DNA of 64,000 bases from Intrasporangium_A sp051961875 (GTDB lineage: Bacteria; Actinomycetota; Actinomycetes; Actinomycetales; Dermatophilaceae), in NCBI RefSeq assembly GCF_051961875.1, contig NZ_JBQCCV010000125.1, positions 62,001 to 126,000 of the forward strand, given 5' to 3'. A model generated the notes under the pieces. It was given only the letters and a program-made list of their open reading frames with translations, did no database searches and was not told the DNA's origin. Shown piece by piece: positions 48,388-58,257 of the stretch; the stretch's first letter is position 1; each line of letters opens with the position of its first letter. Position numbers and translations under genes: made by a program.

Positions 48388-48983
48388 TCGCCTCGCTGTC
48401 CGGCACCGTCCTCACCGTCGGGCTCGACTCGCTCGTCCTCGCCGTCGGCGGGGTCGGCATGCTCGTCCACACCACGCCGGGCACCGCCGCGTCCCTGCGC
48501 ACCGGCCAGGCCGCCGACCTCGCCACCACACTCGTCGTGCGCGAGGACTCGCTCACGCTCTACGGCTTCGCCAGCGCCGACGAGAAGACCGTCTTCGAGA
48601 CCGTTCAGACCGTGTCGGGAGTCGGTCCGCGCCTCGCCCTCGCGATGCTCGCGGTCCACACCCCGGATGCCCTGCGCGGGGCGATCGCCCGCGAGGACCT
48701 GGCAGCGCTGACCAAGGTGCCGGGCATCGGCAAGAAGGGCGCGGAGCGGCTCGTCCTCGAGCTGCGCGACAAGCTCGGTGTCGTCGCCGGCGGGGCCGAG
48801 CACCCCGCCGAGCCGGCTGGCGCCGACGAGGCGTGGAAGGGCCAGGTCCGTGAGGCGCTCGTCGGGCTCGGCTGGAACGTCAAGCAGGCCGACGCCGCGC
48901 TCGACAAGGTCGCCCCGCAGGCGGCCGACGGCCCCGGCGTCTCGGCCCTGCTGCGCGCGGCCCTGCAGGAGCTCGGCCGATGA
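48384..48983 (+). CDS. ruvA: Holliday junction branch migration protein RuvA
   Basis: This 199-residue protein binds four-way junctions and recruits RuvB. The N-terminal OB fold begins MIASLSGTVLTVGLDSLVLA; two helix-hairpin-helix motifs are VSGVGPRLALAMLAVH and VPGIGKKGAERLVLELRDKL. Domain III, which contacts RuvB, is REALVGLGWNVKQADAALDK. It overlaps ruvC and ruvB by 4 bp each. Confidence 0.94.
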   Translation: MIASLSGTVLTVGLDSLVLAVGGVGMLVHTTPGTAASLRTGQAADLATTLVVREDSLTLYGFASADEKTVFETVQTVSGVGPRLALAMLAVHTPDALRGAIAREDLAALTKVPGIGKKGAERLVLELRDKLGVVAGGAEHPAEPAGADEAWKGQVREALVGLGWNVKQADAALDKVAPQAADGPGVSALLRAALQELGR

Positions 48984-50098
48984 CGGCCGACTGGGGGCAA
49001 GGCGCGGACCCCGAGTGGGACGGGTCCTTCGACGCGACGGCACGTCTCGTCGACGGCGCGGGCGACGCAGACGAGCGGCAGGTGGAGGCGGCGCTCCGCC
49101 CGAAGCGGCTCGACGACTTCCCTGGGCAGGTGCGGGTCCGCGACCAGCTCGGCCTGGTCCTGCAGGCGGCGAAGCGGCGCGGCAGCCCGCCCGACCACGT
49201 CCTGCTCTCCGGGCCGCCCGGCCTGGGCAAGACGACCCTCGCGATGATCGTCGCGAGCGAGCTCGAGCAGCCGATCCGCATCACCTCCGGGCCGGCTATC
49301 CAGCACGCGGGCGACCTCGCCTCGGTCCTGTCCTCGCTGGCCGAAGGTGAGGTCCTCTTCCTCGACGAGATCCACCGCATGTCGCGCTCCGCGGAGGAGA
49401 TGCTCTACCTCGCGATGGAGGACTTCCGGGTCGACATCATCGTCGGCAAGGGTCCCGGAGCGACCGCGATCCCGCTCGAGCTGCCGCCGTTCACCGTCGT
49501 GGGCGCCACCACGCGAGCCGGGCTGCTGCCCGCGCCACTGCGCGACCGGTTCGGCTTCACGGGGCATCTGGACTACTACGAGGCGAGCGACCTCGTCACG
49601 ATCCTGCACCGCTCGGCCCGGCTGCTCGGTCTCGAGGCGGATGAGGAGGGCATCGCCGAGATCGCGACCCGCTCGCGGGGCACACCGCGCATCGCCAACC
49701 GGCTGCTGCGCCGGGTCCGGGACTGGGCGCAGGTGCACGGCGAGGACCGGGTCACGCGGGAGGCGGCCAGGCAGGCGCTCGAGCTGTTCGACGTGGACGC
49801 CCGGGGCCTCGACCGGCTCGACCGGGCCGTGCTCGACGCCCTCTGCCGACGGTTCGGCGGCGGACCGGTGGGCCTGTCCACGCTCGCGGTCGCGGTCGGG
49901 GAGGAACCGGACACCGTCGAGACGGTCGCCGAGCCCTATCTCGTGCGCGAAGGCTTCATGGTGCGGACTCCGCGTGGACGTGCCGCCTCCGCCCTCGCCT
50001 GGGACCACCTGGGGCTCGCTGCGCCTCTCGACGCCCAGGGCCTGTGGTCCGCGACGCTGCCCCTCGACGAGCCGACAGGTGGCCGTTTCGAGACCTGA
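48980..50098 (+). CDS. ruvB: Holliday junction branch migration DNA helicase RuvB
   Basis: This 372-residue AAA+ motor drives branch migration with RuvA. Walker A is SGPPGLGKTTLAMIVA, Walker B LFLDEIHRMSRSAEEMLY, sensor 1 FTVVGATTRAGLLPAPLRDR, followed by the arginine-rich RGTPRIANRLLRRVRDWAQV. The C-terminal winged helix ends GFMVRTPRGR. An N-terminal extension of about 40 acidic residues precedes LRPKRLDDFPGQ. Confidence 0.95.
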   Translation: MTADWGQGADPEWDGSFDATARLVDGAGDADERQVEAALRPKRLDDFPGQVRVRDQLGLVLQAAKRRGSPPDHVLLSGPPGLGKTTLAMIVASELEQPIRITSGPAIQHAGDLASVLSSLAEGEVLFLDEIHRMSRSAEEMLYLAMEDFRVDIIVGKGPGATAIPLELPPFTVVGATTRAGLLPAPLRDRFGFTGHLDYYEASDLVTILHRSARLLGLEADEEGIAEIATRSRGTPRIANRLLRRVRDWAQVHGEDRVTREAARQALELFDVDARGLDRLDRAVLDALCRRFGGGPVGLSTLAVAVGEEPDTVETVAEPYLVREGFMVRTPRGRAASALAWDHLGLAAPLDAQGLWSATLPLDEPTGGRFET

Positions 50099-50114
50099 CC
50101 GTTGTGTGGCGCGT

Positions 50115-50143
50115 CTGACAAATCGGGCCAGCCGCCATAGACT
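50115..50143 (+). promoter_or_regulatory. promoter of the yajC-secD-secF-apt operon
   Basis: CTGACA (50115-50120), a 17-bp spacer and TAGACT (50138-50143) form a near-consensus housekeeping promoter, 120 bp before yajC and just after the ruvB stop. Confidence 0.75.
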
Positions 50144-50263
50144 CCTGCGGGCACCGCGCCGCAGTGCGGCACTTTACGGTGCCTCCGGTCGTTGACGCGA
50201 CGTCCCCACAGCCCGTGAGGTGCCGCTCGCTGCCCGGACCAAGACCTGAAGGAACGAGAGCTG

Positions 50264-50653
50264 ATGCTGAACTACGGCAACGAGGTCACCTCGTTGATCC
50301 CGACCGCCCCCGCGCAGAACGCGTCGAGCGGCGGCATGTCGTCCCTGCTGATCCTGGCCCTGCCCATCCTGCTCCTCGTGTGGATGTTCTGGTCGACCTC
50401 GCGGCGGCAGAAGTCGATGCGCAACTTCAGCTCGTCCCTCACCATCGGCGAGCAGATCATCACCTCCGCCGGCATCTACGGCACGATCCGCCACCTCGAC
50501 GACCAGAGCGCCTGGGTCGAGGTCGCCGAGGGCATCACCCTTCGGATCGACCGTCGCGCGATCGCCATGAAGCAGTCCGACGCAGCTGCGGGCGGACCTG
50601 CGAGCACCACTGGATCCGACACCACCGGATCCGCCGACACGACCGGTCAGTGA
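50264..50653 (+). CDS. yajC: Sec translocase accessory subunit YajC
   Basis: This 129-residue protein has one N-terminal transmembrane segment (MSSLLILALPILLLVWMFWS) followed by the family block STSRRQKSMRNFSSSLTIGE and QIITSAGIYGTIRHLDDQS. YajC forms a complex with SecD/SecF. AAGGAACGAGAG precedes ATG 50264. A Thr/Ser/Asp-rich tail ends it, and secD follows after 9 bp. Confidence 0.92.
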   Translation: MLNYGNEVTSLIPTAPAQNASSGGMSSLLILALPILLLVWMFWSTSRRQKSMRNFSSSLTIGEQIITSAGIYGTIRHLDDQSAWVEVAEGITLRIDRRAIAMKQSDAAAGGPASTTGSDTTGSADTTGQ

Positions 50654-50662
50654 GGCCAGCGC

Positions 50663-52549
50663 ATGGCGCGTAGTTCCGAGAAGAGGTCGGCGACCAAGTC
50701 GCTGACCGCCCTCGTCGCCATCATCATCGGGCTGATCGCGATCGTCGCGGGCCTGGCCCAGTGGGGTGCCGGCCAGTACACCCCACGGCTCGGCCTCGAC
50801 CTCGAGGGCGGCACCGAGATCGTCCTCGAGCCGGTCCTCACCGGCAACGCGACGGTGACGTCCGGGCAGATCAACCAGGCCGTCGACATCATCCGCCAGC
50901 GTATCGACGCCAACGGCGTCTCCGAGGCGGAGATCTCGACCCTGGGTGGTCGCAACATCGACATCGCCATCCCCGGCACGCCGACGCCGGAGCAGCTCGA
51001 GGCGATCCGCAAGCCGTCGCAGCTGCGGTTCCGCGCCGTCTTCGTCGAGGCCGCCAACACGCCCGCCGCCGCGCCCGGCACCCCGACCCCCGCGCCGAGC
51101 GCCACGGCTCCGAGCACGACGCCGCCGGCGACGCCGTCGCCGACGAGCACCGCAGCCAACGCGCCGGTGCCGTCCGCGCTGCGCGCCGCCACCTCGACCC
51201 CCACGACGACGCCCACCACGAAGCCGGGCGCCACCGGCACGCCGGCACCGACGACGCCCGCGCCCGCCGAACAGCCCGCGCAGAGCGGCCAGGACGAGAA
51301 GACGATCGCCTCCGAGGCCGCGCAAGGTCTCGTCGGCATCGGCTGGGACCAGGCCAAGGCCAACGCGGCCGCGGCCAAGGTGGCTCAGCAGTTCGTCGCT
51401 CTCGACTGCTCGGCACCGGGCACCACGGACCGGATCGTCGACGACCCCGCCCAACCGATGGCGACCTGCAGCGACGACCGGGGCGCCAAGTACGTCCTCG
51501 GCCCCGTCGAGGTCGACGGCAGCGAGATCTCCGACGCGTCCAGCGGGTTCCAGTCCGGCCCGAACGGCCAGCCGACCTCGATCGTCGAGGTCCGGCTGAC
51601 CTTCAACAGCCAGGGCGCCAAGAAGTTCGCCGACGTGACCAAGCGCCTCTACGCACTGCAGTCGCAGCCGCCGCGCGACCAGTTCGCCATCGTGCTCGAC
51701 AAGTCGGTCATCAGCGCACCGCGGGCCCAGGCCGTCATCACCAACGGACAGGCGTCGATCACGGGCAACTTCACGGTCGACTCGGCCAAGCAGCTCGCCC
51801 AACAGCTGAAGTTCGGCGCCCTGCCGCTGTCGTTCAAGCTGCAGACCCAGGACGACATCACCCCGCAGCTGGGCCAGGAGCAGCTCGCGCTTGGCCTGCT
51901 CGCCGGCCTGATCGGGCTGATACTCGTCGTCATCTACTCGGTCTTCCAGTACCGGGCGCTGGCGTTCGTCACGGTCCTGTCCCTCGTCGTCGCTTCCGTC
52001 GTGACCTACCTGTCGGTCACGGTGCTGAGCACGACGATCGGCTTCCGGCTCACGATGGCCGGCGTCACCGGTCTCATCGTGGCCATCGGTGTCACCGCCG
52101 ACAGCTTCATCGTCTACTTCGAACGCATCCGTGACGAGGTCCGTGAGGGCCGACCACTCGTCGCGGCGGTCGAGACCGGCTGGAAGCGCGCGCGGCGCAC
52201 GATCATCGCCGCCGACGCGGTCAACTTCATCGCGGCCGTCGTGCTCTACCTGCTGGCCTCCGCCAACGTCCGGGGCTTCGCCTTCACCCTCGGGCTGACG
52301 ACGATCATCGACCTCGTGGTCGTCATGCTCTTCACCCACCCGATGGTCCAGCTGCTCGCACGCACGGAGTTCTTCGGCAACGGTCACAAGTGGTCCGGTC
52401 TCGACCCGGTCCGCCTCGGGGCCAAGGTCGGACCGCGCTACCGCGGAGCCGGCCAGTTCGGCACCGGACCGCGTCCCGCGACACGGGCGGCGACCCGCCC
52501 GGCGGCCGCCCCGAGACTCGGCTCGGCGGATGGAAAGGGCCAGGCATGA
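50663..52549 (+). CDS. secD: protein translocase subunit SecD
   Basis: This 628-residue membrane protein uses the proton gradient to help secretion. The first helix is near residues 15-37; LGLDLEGGTEIVLEPV is the family D1 motif; residues about 130-215 are a Pro/Thr/Ala-rich insertion in the periplasmic-type domain, common in actinobacteria. The C-terminal part has TIGFRLTMAGVTGLIVAIGV, TADSFIVYFERIRDE (D5 motif) and VVMLFTHPMVQLLAR. secF overlaps its stop by 4 bp. Confidence 0.94.
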   Translation: MARSSEKRSATKSLTALVAIIIGLIAIVAGLAQWGAGQYTPRLGLDLEGGTEIVLEPVLTGNATVTSGQINQAVDIIRQRIDANGVSEAEISTLGGRNIDIAIPGTPTPEQLEAIRKPSQLRFRAVFVEAANTPAAAPGTPTPAPSATAPSTTPPATPSPTSTAANAPVPSALRAATSTPTTTPTTKPGATGTPAPTTPAPAEQPAQSGQDEKTIASEAAQGLVGIGWDQAKANAAAAKVAQQFVALDCSAPGTTDRIVDDPAQPMATCSDDRGAKYVLGPVEVDGSEISDASSGFQSGPNGQPTSIVEVRLTFNSQGAKKFADVTKRLYALQSQPPRDQFAIVLDKSVISAPRAQAVITNGQASITGNFTVDSAKQLAQQLKFGALPLSFKLQTQDDITPQLGQEQLALGLLAGLIGLILVVIYSVFQYRALAFVTVLSLVVASVVTYLSVTVLSTTIGFRLTMAGVTGLIVAIGVTADSFIVYFERIRDEVREGRPLVAAVETGWKRARRTIIAADAVNFIAAVVLYLLASANVRGFAFTLGLTTIIDLVVVMLFTHPMVQLLARTEFFGNGHKWSGLDPVRLGAKVGPRYRGAGQFGTGPRPATRAATRPAAAPRLGSADGKGQA

Positions 52550-53700
52550 TCAACTTCGCCCAGGTCGGTAACGACCTCTACACCGGCAAGCGGTCGATCC
52601 AGTTCATCCGGCGGCAGAAGCAGTGGTACGCCTTCTCGGCTGTCATCATCCTGCTCGCCCTCGGCGGCCTGTTCCTGCGCGGCCTCAACTTCGGCATCGA
52701 GTTCCGGGGAGGCACGGAGTTCCGCGTCTCCGGCGTCACCTCGACGCAGAACTACGAGCAGAAGTCGTCGTCCGCGGTCGGGCAGGCCGGGATCACCGGG
52801 AACGTCAACTCGAGCGTCATCGGCTCGAACACGGTGCGCATCCAGACGGAGACGGCCGAGGGCAAGACCGAGGCGGCCAAGGCCGACCTCGCAACGGCGT
52901 TCGGGGTCCCTGAGAGCCAGGTCAGCGCCTCGCTCGTCGGCCCGAGCTGGGGAGCATCGGTCAGCCAGCAGGCGATCCGGGCCCTCATCGTCTTCCTCGT
53001 CCTCGTCACCCTCGTCATGTCGGTGTACTTCCGGACGTGGAAGATGGCCCTGGCGGCGACCATCGCGCTGCTGCACGACCTCGTCGTGACGGTGGGCATC
53101 TACGCCCTCTTCGGGTTCGAGATCACGCCGTCGTCGATGATCGGCTTCCTGACGATCCTCGGCTACTCGCTCTACGACACCGTGGTCGTCTTCGACAAGG
53201 TGCGCGAGAACACCGCCGAGGCGTTCCGGACCAGGCGGATGACGTATGCCCAAGCGGCGAACCTCGCCGTGAACCAGACCCTCGTCCGTTCGATCAACAC
53301 GACCGTGGTCGCGTTGCTCCCGATCGCGGCGGTCCTCGTCGTCGGGTTCACCCTCCTCGGCCCGGGCACCCTGCTCGACCTCGCCCTCGCGCTCTTCATC
53401 GGCATCACGGCCGGTGCCTACTCGTCGATCTTCATCGCGACGCCGCTCTTCGTCGACTTCCGGCGCAAGGAGCCGGTCGTGCTCGACCTCGAGCGGTACG
53501 TCGCCCGCCACGGCGTCCGCCACGAGGCGGTCCTGCAGAGCGAGGCGGAGACCACGCTCAACGGTGAGCCGGTCGAGACCGCCGGGGTGCCGGCCGACGT
53601 CGCCGGCGGCGCGGACCATGCGCAGCCGCGGGCGGTGCACAAGTACGCGCAGGCCGGCCCACGCAACCAGCCGAAGCGGGCCCCGAGGTCGAAGCGGTGA
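52546..53700 (+). CDS. secF: protein translocase subunit SecF
   Basis: This 384-residue partner of SecD has FGIEFRGGTEFRVSG after the first helix and the transmembrane block TVGIYALFGFEITPSSMIGF, LTILGYSLYDTVVVFDKVRE N, and RSINTTVVALLPIAAVLVVG. A hydrophilic C-terminal extension of about 75 residues is rich in Glu, Gln and Pro. ATG 52546 overlaps the secD stop; apt overlaps by 4 bp at the other end. Confidence 0.94.
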   Translation: MINFAQVGNDLYTGKRSIQFIRRQKQWYAFSAVIILLALGGLFLRGLNFGIEFRGGTEFRVSGVTSTQNYEQKSSSAVGQAGITGNVNSSVIGSNTVRIQTETAEGKTEAAKADLATAFGVPESQVSASLVGPSWGASVSQQAIRALIVFLVLVTLVMSVYFRTWKMALAATIALLHDLVVTVGIYALFGFEITPSSMIGFLTILGYSLYDTVVVFDKVRENTAEAFRTRRMTYAQAANLAVNQTLVRSINTTVVALLPIAAVLVVGFTLLGPGTLLDLALALFIGITAGAYSSIFIATPLFVDFRRKEPVVLDLERYVARHGVRHEAVLQSEAETTLNGEPVETAGVPADVAGGADHAQPRAVHKYAQAGPRNQPKRAPRSKR

Positions 53701-54236
53701 CGCCCCTCGCGGGGCTCTCCGTCGCGGAGGTCGTCGCGTCCCGGCTCCGGGACATCCCGGACTTCCCGAAGCCGGGTGTCCTCTTCAAGGACTTCACCCC
53801 CCTGCTCGCCGACGGCGAGGCCTTCGGCACCGTCGTGCGTGACGTCGCCGCGCGCCATACGGGCTCGGTCGACGTCGTGGTCGGGATCGAGGCGCGCGGC
53901 TTCATCCTCGCCGCCGCGGTCGCCTTCGACCTCGGCATCGGGATGGTTCCGGTCCGCAAGAGCGGGAAGCTGCCCGGCCTGACCTTGAGTCGCTCCTATG
54001 CGCTCGAGTACGGCACGGCGGAGATCGAGGTGCACGCCGACTCGTTCAGCCCGGGACAGCGCGTCCTCGTCATCGACGACGTGCTCGCCACCGGAGGGAC
54101 GGCGGCCGCCGCGTGCGAGCTCGTGGAGAGTGCAGGGGCGGTCGTCGCCGGTGTGGACGTGGTCCTCGAGCTGGGCTTCCTCGAGGGACGCGACAAGCTC
54201 GGGCAGCGGCCCGTGCACGCGATCCTGACAGTGTGA
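53697..54236 (+). CDS. apt: adenine phosphoribosyltransferase
   Basis: This 179-residue purine salvage enzyme converts adenine and PRPP to AMP. RDIPDFPKPGVLFKDFTPLL is the family opening; GIEARGFILAAAVA, VPVRKSGKLPG, and the PRPP loop VLVIDDVLATGGTAAA follow. It starts at GTG 53697, inside the secF stop. Its place between secF and relA is conserved in actinobacteria. Confidence 0.93.
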   Translation: MTPLAGLSVAEVVASRLRDIPDFPKPGVLFKDFTPLLADGEAFGTVVRDVAARHTGSVDVVVGIEARGFILAAAVAFDLGIGMVPVRKSGKLPGLTLSRSYALEYGTAEIEVHADSFSPGQRVLVIDDVLATGGTAAAACELVESAGAVVAGVDVVLELGFLEGRDKLGQRPVHAILTV

Positions 54237-54252
54237 TCGCCTCTCGGCCATC

Positions 54253-54258
54253 TAGACT
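54253..54258 (+). promoter_or_regulatory. -10 box for a leaderless relA transcript
   Basis: TAGACT (54253-54258) ends 6 nt before ATG 54265, placing the transcription start at the start codon. No Shine-Dalgarno is present. The -35 region is not clear. Confidence 0.55.
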
Positions 54259-54264
54259 CGTGGC

Positions 54265-56547
54265 ATGAGTGAGGAGGTCCGGAGCGAGCTGAGCACGCCA
54301 TCCCGGGTACGTGCGCGGTTCGCCCGGTTCGGTGCGGCCCGGCCGTCCGGCAACCCGGTCCTCGAGCCGCTCATGACCGCCGTCCGGCAGAGCCACCCCA
54401 AGGCCGACCTGTCCGTCATCGAGCGGGCCTACGCGATCGCCGAGCGGGCCCACCAGGGCCAGCTGCGCAAGAGCGGCGACGCGTACATCACCCACCCGCT
54501 CGCGGTCACCACGATCCTCGCCGAGCTCGGTATGACGCCGCCTACCCTCGCGGCCGCGCTGCTGCACGACACGGTCGAGGACACGTCATACAGCCTCGAC
54601 GAGCTGCGGCGCGACTTCGGGGACGAGATCGCGATGCTGGTCGACGGGGTGACCAAGCTCGACAAGGTCACCTACGGGGAGGCGGCCCAGGCCGAGACCG
54701 TCCGCAAGATGGTCATCGCCATGGCGCGCGACATCCGGGTGCTCGTCATCAAGCTCGCCGACCGGCTGCACAACGCCCGGACCTGGCGCTACGTCTCGGA
54801 GGAGTCGGCCAAGCGCAAGGCCAACGAGACGCTCGAGATCTACGCGCCCCTCGCGCACCGCCTCGGCATGAACACCATCAAGTGGGAGCTCGAGGACCTC
54901 TCGTTCGCGACGCTCTACCCGAAGGTCTACGACGAGATCGTCCGGCTCGTCGCGGAGCGGGCACCGGCGCGCGAGGAGTACCTCGCGGGCGTCCGCAAGC
55001 AGGTCGAGGACGACCTCGACGCCGCGAAGATCAAGGCGCTCGTGACCGGCCGGCCCAAGCACTACTACTCCGTGTACCAGAAGATGATCGTGCGCGGCCG
55101 CGACTTCGAGGACATCTACGACCTCGTCGCCGTCCGCGTGCTGGTCGACACCGTGCGCGACTGCTACGCAGCCCTCGGCGCGCTCCACTCGCGATGGAAC
55201 CCGGTCCCCGGCCGGTTCAAGGACTACATCGCGATGCCCAAGTTCAACATGTACCAGTCGCTGCACACCACGGTGATCGGTCCGCAGGGCAAGCCGGTCG
55301 AGATCCAGATCCGGACTCACACGATGCACCGCCGGGCCGAGTACGGTGTCGCCGCCCACTGGAAGTACAAGGACCAGGCAGTGACCGGCAAGGCCGGCGA
55401 GGCGGCGCCGCAGAACGACATGGCCTGGCTGCGGCAGCTGCTCGACTGGCAGCGCGAGACCGAGGACCCGGGCGAGTTCCTCGACTCGCTGCGCTTCGAG
55501 ATGGGCGCGAGCGAGGTCTACGTGTTCACGCCGAAGGGCTCTGTCGTGGCCCTGCCCATGGGCGCCACGCCCGTCGACTTCGCGTATGCGGTCCACACCG
55601 AGGTCGGGCACCACTGCATCGGGGCCCGTGTGAACGGGCGCCTCGTCCCGCTGGAGTCGACCCTCGAGAACGGCGACGTCGTCGAGGTGCTCACCTCCAA
55701 GGCGGACGGCGCCGGGCCGAGCCGCGACTGGCTGGGCTTCGTCAAGAGCCCGCGGGCGCGCAACAAGATCAAGCAGTGGTTCTCGAAGGAGCGCCGCGAG
55801 GAGTCGATCGAGGCGGGCAAGGAGAGCATCGCCAAGACCCTGCGCAAGCAGAACCTCCCGCTCCAGCGGATCATGAGCCACGAGACGATGACCGCGGTGG
55901 CCAACGAGCTGCGCTACCAGGACATCGACGCCCTCTACGCCGCCGTGGGGGAGGGCCACGTCTCGGCCCAGCACGTCGTGCACAAGGTCGTCGAGTCGAT
56001 GGGAGGCGTCGACGGGGCGACCGAGGACCTCGCCGAGGCAACGGTGCCGACCCGCGCCGCCAGCCGCCGGCGCAGCGGCGACCCGGGTGTCGTGGTGGTC
56101 GGTACGGCGGACGTGTGGGTCAAGCTCGCGAAGTGCTGCACCCCCGTGCCCGGCGACCCGATCCTCGGGTTCGTCACCCGGGGCAGCGGAGTCTCGGTCC
56201 ACCGGGTCGACTGTCCGAACGCCAGCTCCCTGACGGCGAACCCTGAGCGGCTCATCGACGTCGAGTGGGCGCCATCGTCCGCCAGCGTCTTCCTGGTCCA
56301 GCTTCAGGTCGAGGCACTCGACCGGAGTCGGTTGCTCTCCGACGTGACCCGGGTGCTGTCGGACCAGCACGTCAACATCCTGTCGGCGTCCGTGCAGACC
56401 TCACGCGACCGGGTGGCCCTGTCCCGCTTCACCTTCGAGATGGGTGACCCCGCCCACCTCGAGCACGTCATCAAGGCCGTGCGCAAGATCGACGGGGTCT
56501 TCGACGTCTACCGCGTCAACGGCGGCAGGGCCAACCAGAAGCGCTGA
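54265..56547 (+). CDS. relA: bifunctional (p)ppGpp synthetase/hydrolase Rel
   Basis: This 760-residue Rel protein is the stringent-response enzyme. The HD hydrolase has HPLAVTTILAELGMT and LLHDTVEDTSYS (His-Asp), so hydrolysis is probably active. The synthetase has RGRDFEDIYDLVAVRVLVDT, KFNMYQSLHTTVIGPQGKPV and EIQIRTHTMHRRAEYGVAAH. TGS (VYVFTPKGSVVALPMGATPV), the zinc-finger-like AKCCTPVPGDPILGFVT and a C-terminal ACT domain follow. The mRNA is probably leaderless. Converges with the DUF349 gene. Confidence 0.95.
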   Translation: MSEEVRSELSTPSRVRARFARFGAARPSGNPVLEPLMTAVRQSHPKADLSVIERAYAIAERAHQGQLRKSGDAYITHPLAVTTILAELGMTPPTLAAALLHDTVEDTSYSLDELRRDFGDEIAMLVDGVTKLDKVTYGEAAQAETVRKMVIAMARDIRVLVIKLADRLHNARTWRYVSEESAKRKANETLEIYAPLAHRLGMNTIKWELEDLSFATLYPKVYDEIVRLVAERAPAREEYLAGVRKQVEDDLDAAKIKALVTGRPKHYYSVYQKMIVRGRDFEDIYDLVAVRVLVDTVRDCYAALGALHSRWNPVPGRFKDYIAMPKFNMYQSLHTTVIGPQGKPVEIQIRTHTMHRRAEYGVAAHWKYKDQAVTGKAGEAAPQNDMAWLRQLLDWQRETEDPGEFLDSLRFEMGASEVYVFTPKGSVVALPMGATPVDFAYAVHTEVGHHCIGARVNGRLVPLESTLENGDVVEVLTSKADGAGPSRDWLGFVKSPRARNKIKQWFSKERREESIEAGKESIAKTLRKQNLPLQRIMSHETMTAVANELRYQDIDALYAAVGEGHVSAQHVVHKVVESMGGVDGATEDLAEATVPTRAASRRRSGDPGVVVVGTADVWVKLAKCCTPVPGDPILGFVTRGSGVSVHRVDCPNASSLTANPERLIDVEWAPSSASVFLVQLQVEALDRSRLLSDVTRVLSDQHVNILSASVQTSRDRVALSRFTFEMGDPAHLEHVIKAVRKIDGVFDVYRVNGGRANQKR

Positions 56548-56565
56548 CCCTGCCCGCCGCCAGAC

Positions 56566-58257
56566 TCAGCCGCCGTACTCCGACGCTGCGGTCTTGGCCT
56601 GCTCCAACCAGGCGCGGCGGGCGTCGAGCGCCTCCTGGGCCTTGCGGATCTTGGACTCGTTGCCCGTGGACTCGGCCCTTCGCAGGTCGGCCTCGAGGTC
56701 GGCGACTGCCCGCTCGAGCTGGTCCACCATGCCCTGGGCACGCGCGGCAACCTCGGGGTTTGAGGACTTCCAACGCTTCTCGTCGGCGTCACGGACCGCC
56801 TGCTCGACCCGTCGCAGGGCCTTCTCGATCCGGTCCATGTCGGCGCGCGGGACCTTGCCCGCCGCGTCCCAGCGGTCCTGGATCGTACGCAGCGCCGACT
56901 TCGCCTGCTCGAGGTCGGTGACCGGCAGCAGTCCCTCGGCCTCCTTCAGCAGCTCCTCCTTGACGGCCAGGTTGCCCCGGAACTGCTCCTCCTCGGCGGC
57001 CACGACCTCGTCCTTCGCGCCGAAGAACGCGTCCTGGGCCGCCTTGAAGCGGGCCCAGAGCTGGTCGTCGTCGGACCGGCTCGCCCGGCCCGCGCGACGC
57101 CACTCGTCCATGAGCCGCTTGTAGGCCCCGGCCGTCGCCGACCAGTCGGTGCTCGCCGAGAGGCGCTCGGCCTCGGCGACGAGGCGTTCCTTGGCGGCCT
57201 TCGCCTCCGCGTGCGAGGCGTCCAGGCTTGCAAAGTGGCCCCGGCGGGCCTTGTCGAAGTGGTTGCGGGCGGTGCTGAACCGTTGCCACAGAGCCGTCTC
57301 CGTGTCACGGTCGAGACGGGTGGCAGAGCGCTGGTGCTGCTTCCACTCGTCGAGCAGCTCGCGCATCCGGGCGCCGCTCTGCTTCCACTGGATCTTGTTC
57401 TCCGGCTGGGCGGCGATCGCCTCCGCCTGGTCGACGATCGCCTCGCGCTCCGCCTTGGCCTGTGCCTTGGCGGCCGCGCGGGCCTCCTGCTCGACGTTGC
57501 GCTTCTGCGCGACGCCGGACTGGATCTCGTCGAGCTTTGCCTGCAGCGCGTCGAGGTCGCCCACGACGGCCGCTTCGTTCACCTGCTCGGCCAGCTTCTT
57601 CAGGGCGTCGTTGACGTCCTTGGAAGGCACCTCCGGCTGGGCGAGCCGTTGCTCGAGCAGGACGGCGGCGGCATACAGCTCGTCGTACTTGCGCGCGAAA
57701 TAGGTCAGCGCCTCTTCGGGGGTCGCACCCGGGTAGCTGCCGACCTCACGCTCGCCCTGCTTGGTCTGCACGTGGACGACGCCGTTCTCGTCCACCCTGC
57801 CGAATGCGGCCGAGGCAGAGTGGTCCTCGGTGGCTGCCGGGGGAGCGGGTCGCGGCGCGGGCCGCGCCATCGCCGCGGGCGTGGGGATGGAGCTCGGCTT
57901 CGGTATGGCGCTGGGCTTGGGCGCAGCCGGGGTCGCCGGCTCCGTGTCGGCTTGGGCGGGTGCCTCAGCCTCTCCGGGAGCCTCCGCGGCCTCTGCCGGT
58001 GCTTCGGCCGGCGCCTCAGCCTCAGGCTCCGCGGGTGCCTCCGCCGGTGCTTCGGCCGGGGCCTCAGCCTCAGGCTCCGCCGGTGCCTCCGCCGCGTGTG
58101 GCGGCGCCTCGGCGTCCGCCGCCTCTGCCGGCTCCTGCTGCTCGGCCTGCGCCTCCTGCTCGGTGTGCCCCTGGGCGTCGACCTGCTCGACCTGCTCGAC
58201 CGGCTCGGCCGGGTTCTCCTGCTGCGCCTGCTCGGGCTGGTTCGTCGTGTCCGTCAT
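56566..58257 (-). CDS. DUF349 domain protein with acidic Ala/Pro/Glu repeat N terminus
   Basis: This 563-residue protein has an N-terminal low-complexity region (residues 1-150) dominated by EAPAEAPAE-type repeats. Three to four DUF349 helical repeats follow, for example RLMDEWRRAGRASRSDDDQL, WARFKAAQDAFFGAKDEV and RTIQDRWDAAGKVPRADMDR. DUF349 proteins are widespread in actinobacteria and of unknown function. It ends close to the relA stop. The start overlaps the stop of the upstream cyclophilin gene by 4 bp, so the two form an operon. Confidence 0.88.
   Translation of the reverse strand: MTDTTNQPEQAQQENPAEPVEQVEQVDAQGHTEQEAQAEQQEPAEAADAEAPPHAAEAPAEPEAEAPAEAPAEAPAEPEAEAPAEAPAEAAEAPGEAEAPAQADTEPATPAAPKPSAIPKPSSIPTPAAMARPAPRPAPPAATEDHSASAAFGRVDENGVVHVQTKQGEREVGSYPGATPEEALTYFARKYDELYAAAVLLEQRLAQPEVPSKDVNDALKKLAEQVNEAAVVGDLDALQAKLDEIQSGVAQKRNVEQEARAAAKAQAKAEREAIVDQAEAIAAQPENKIQWKQSGARMRELLDEWKQHQRSATRLDRDTETALWQRFSTARNHFDKARRGHFASLDASHAEAKAAKERLVAEAERLSASTDWSATAGAYKRLMDEWRRAGRASRSDDDQLWARFKAAQDAFFGAKDEVVAAEEEQFRGNLAVKEELLKEAEGLLPVTDLEQAKSALRTIQDRWDAAGKVPRADMDRIEKALRRVEQAVRDADEKRWKSSNPEVAARAQGMVDQLERAVADLEADLRRAESTGNESKIRKAQEALDARRAWLEQAKTAASEYGG

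Noticed and set aside
46218..49043. 941-codon minus-strand open frame across pdxT, yebC, ruvC and ruvA
   Set aside because: It is antisense to four well-recognised genes and has no family similarity that I can see; a GC-rich artefact.
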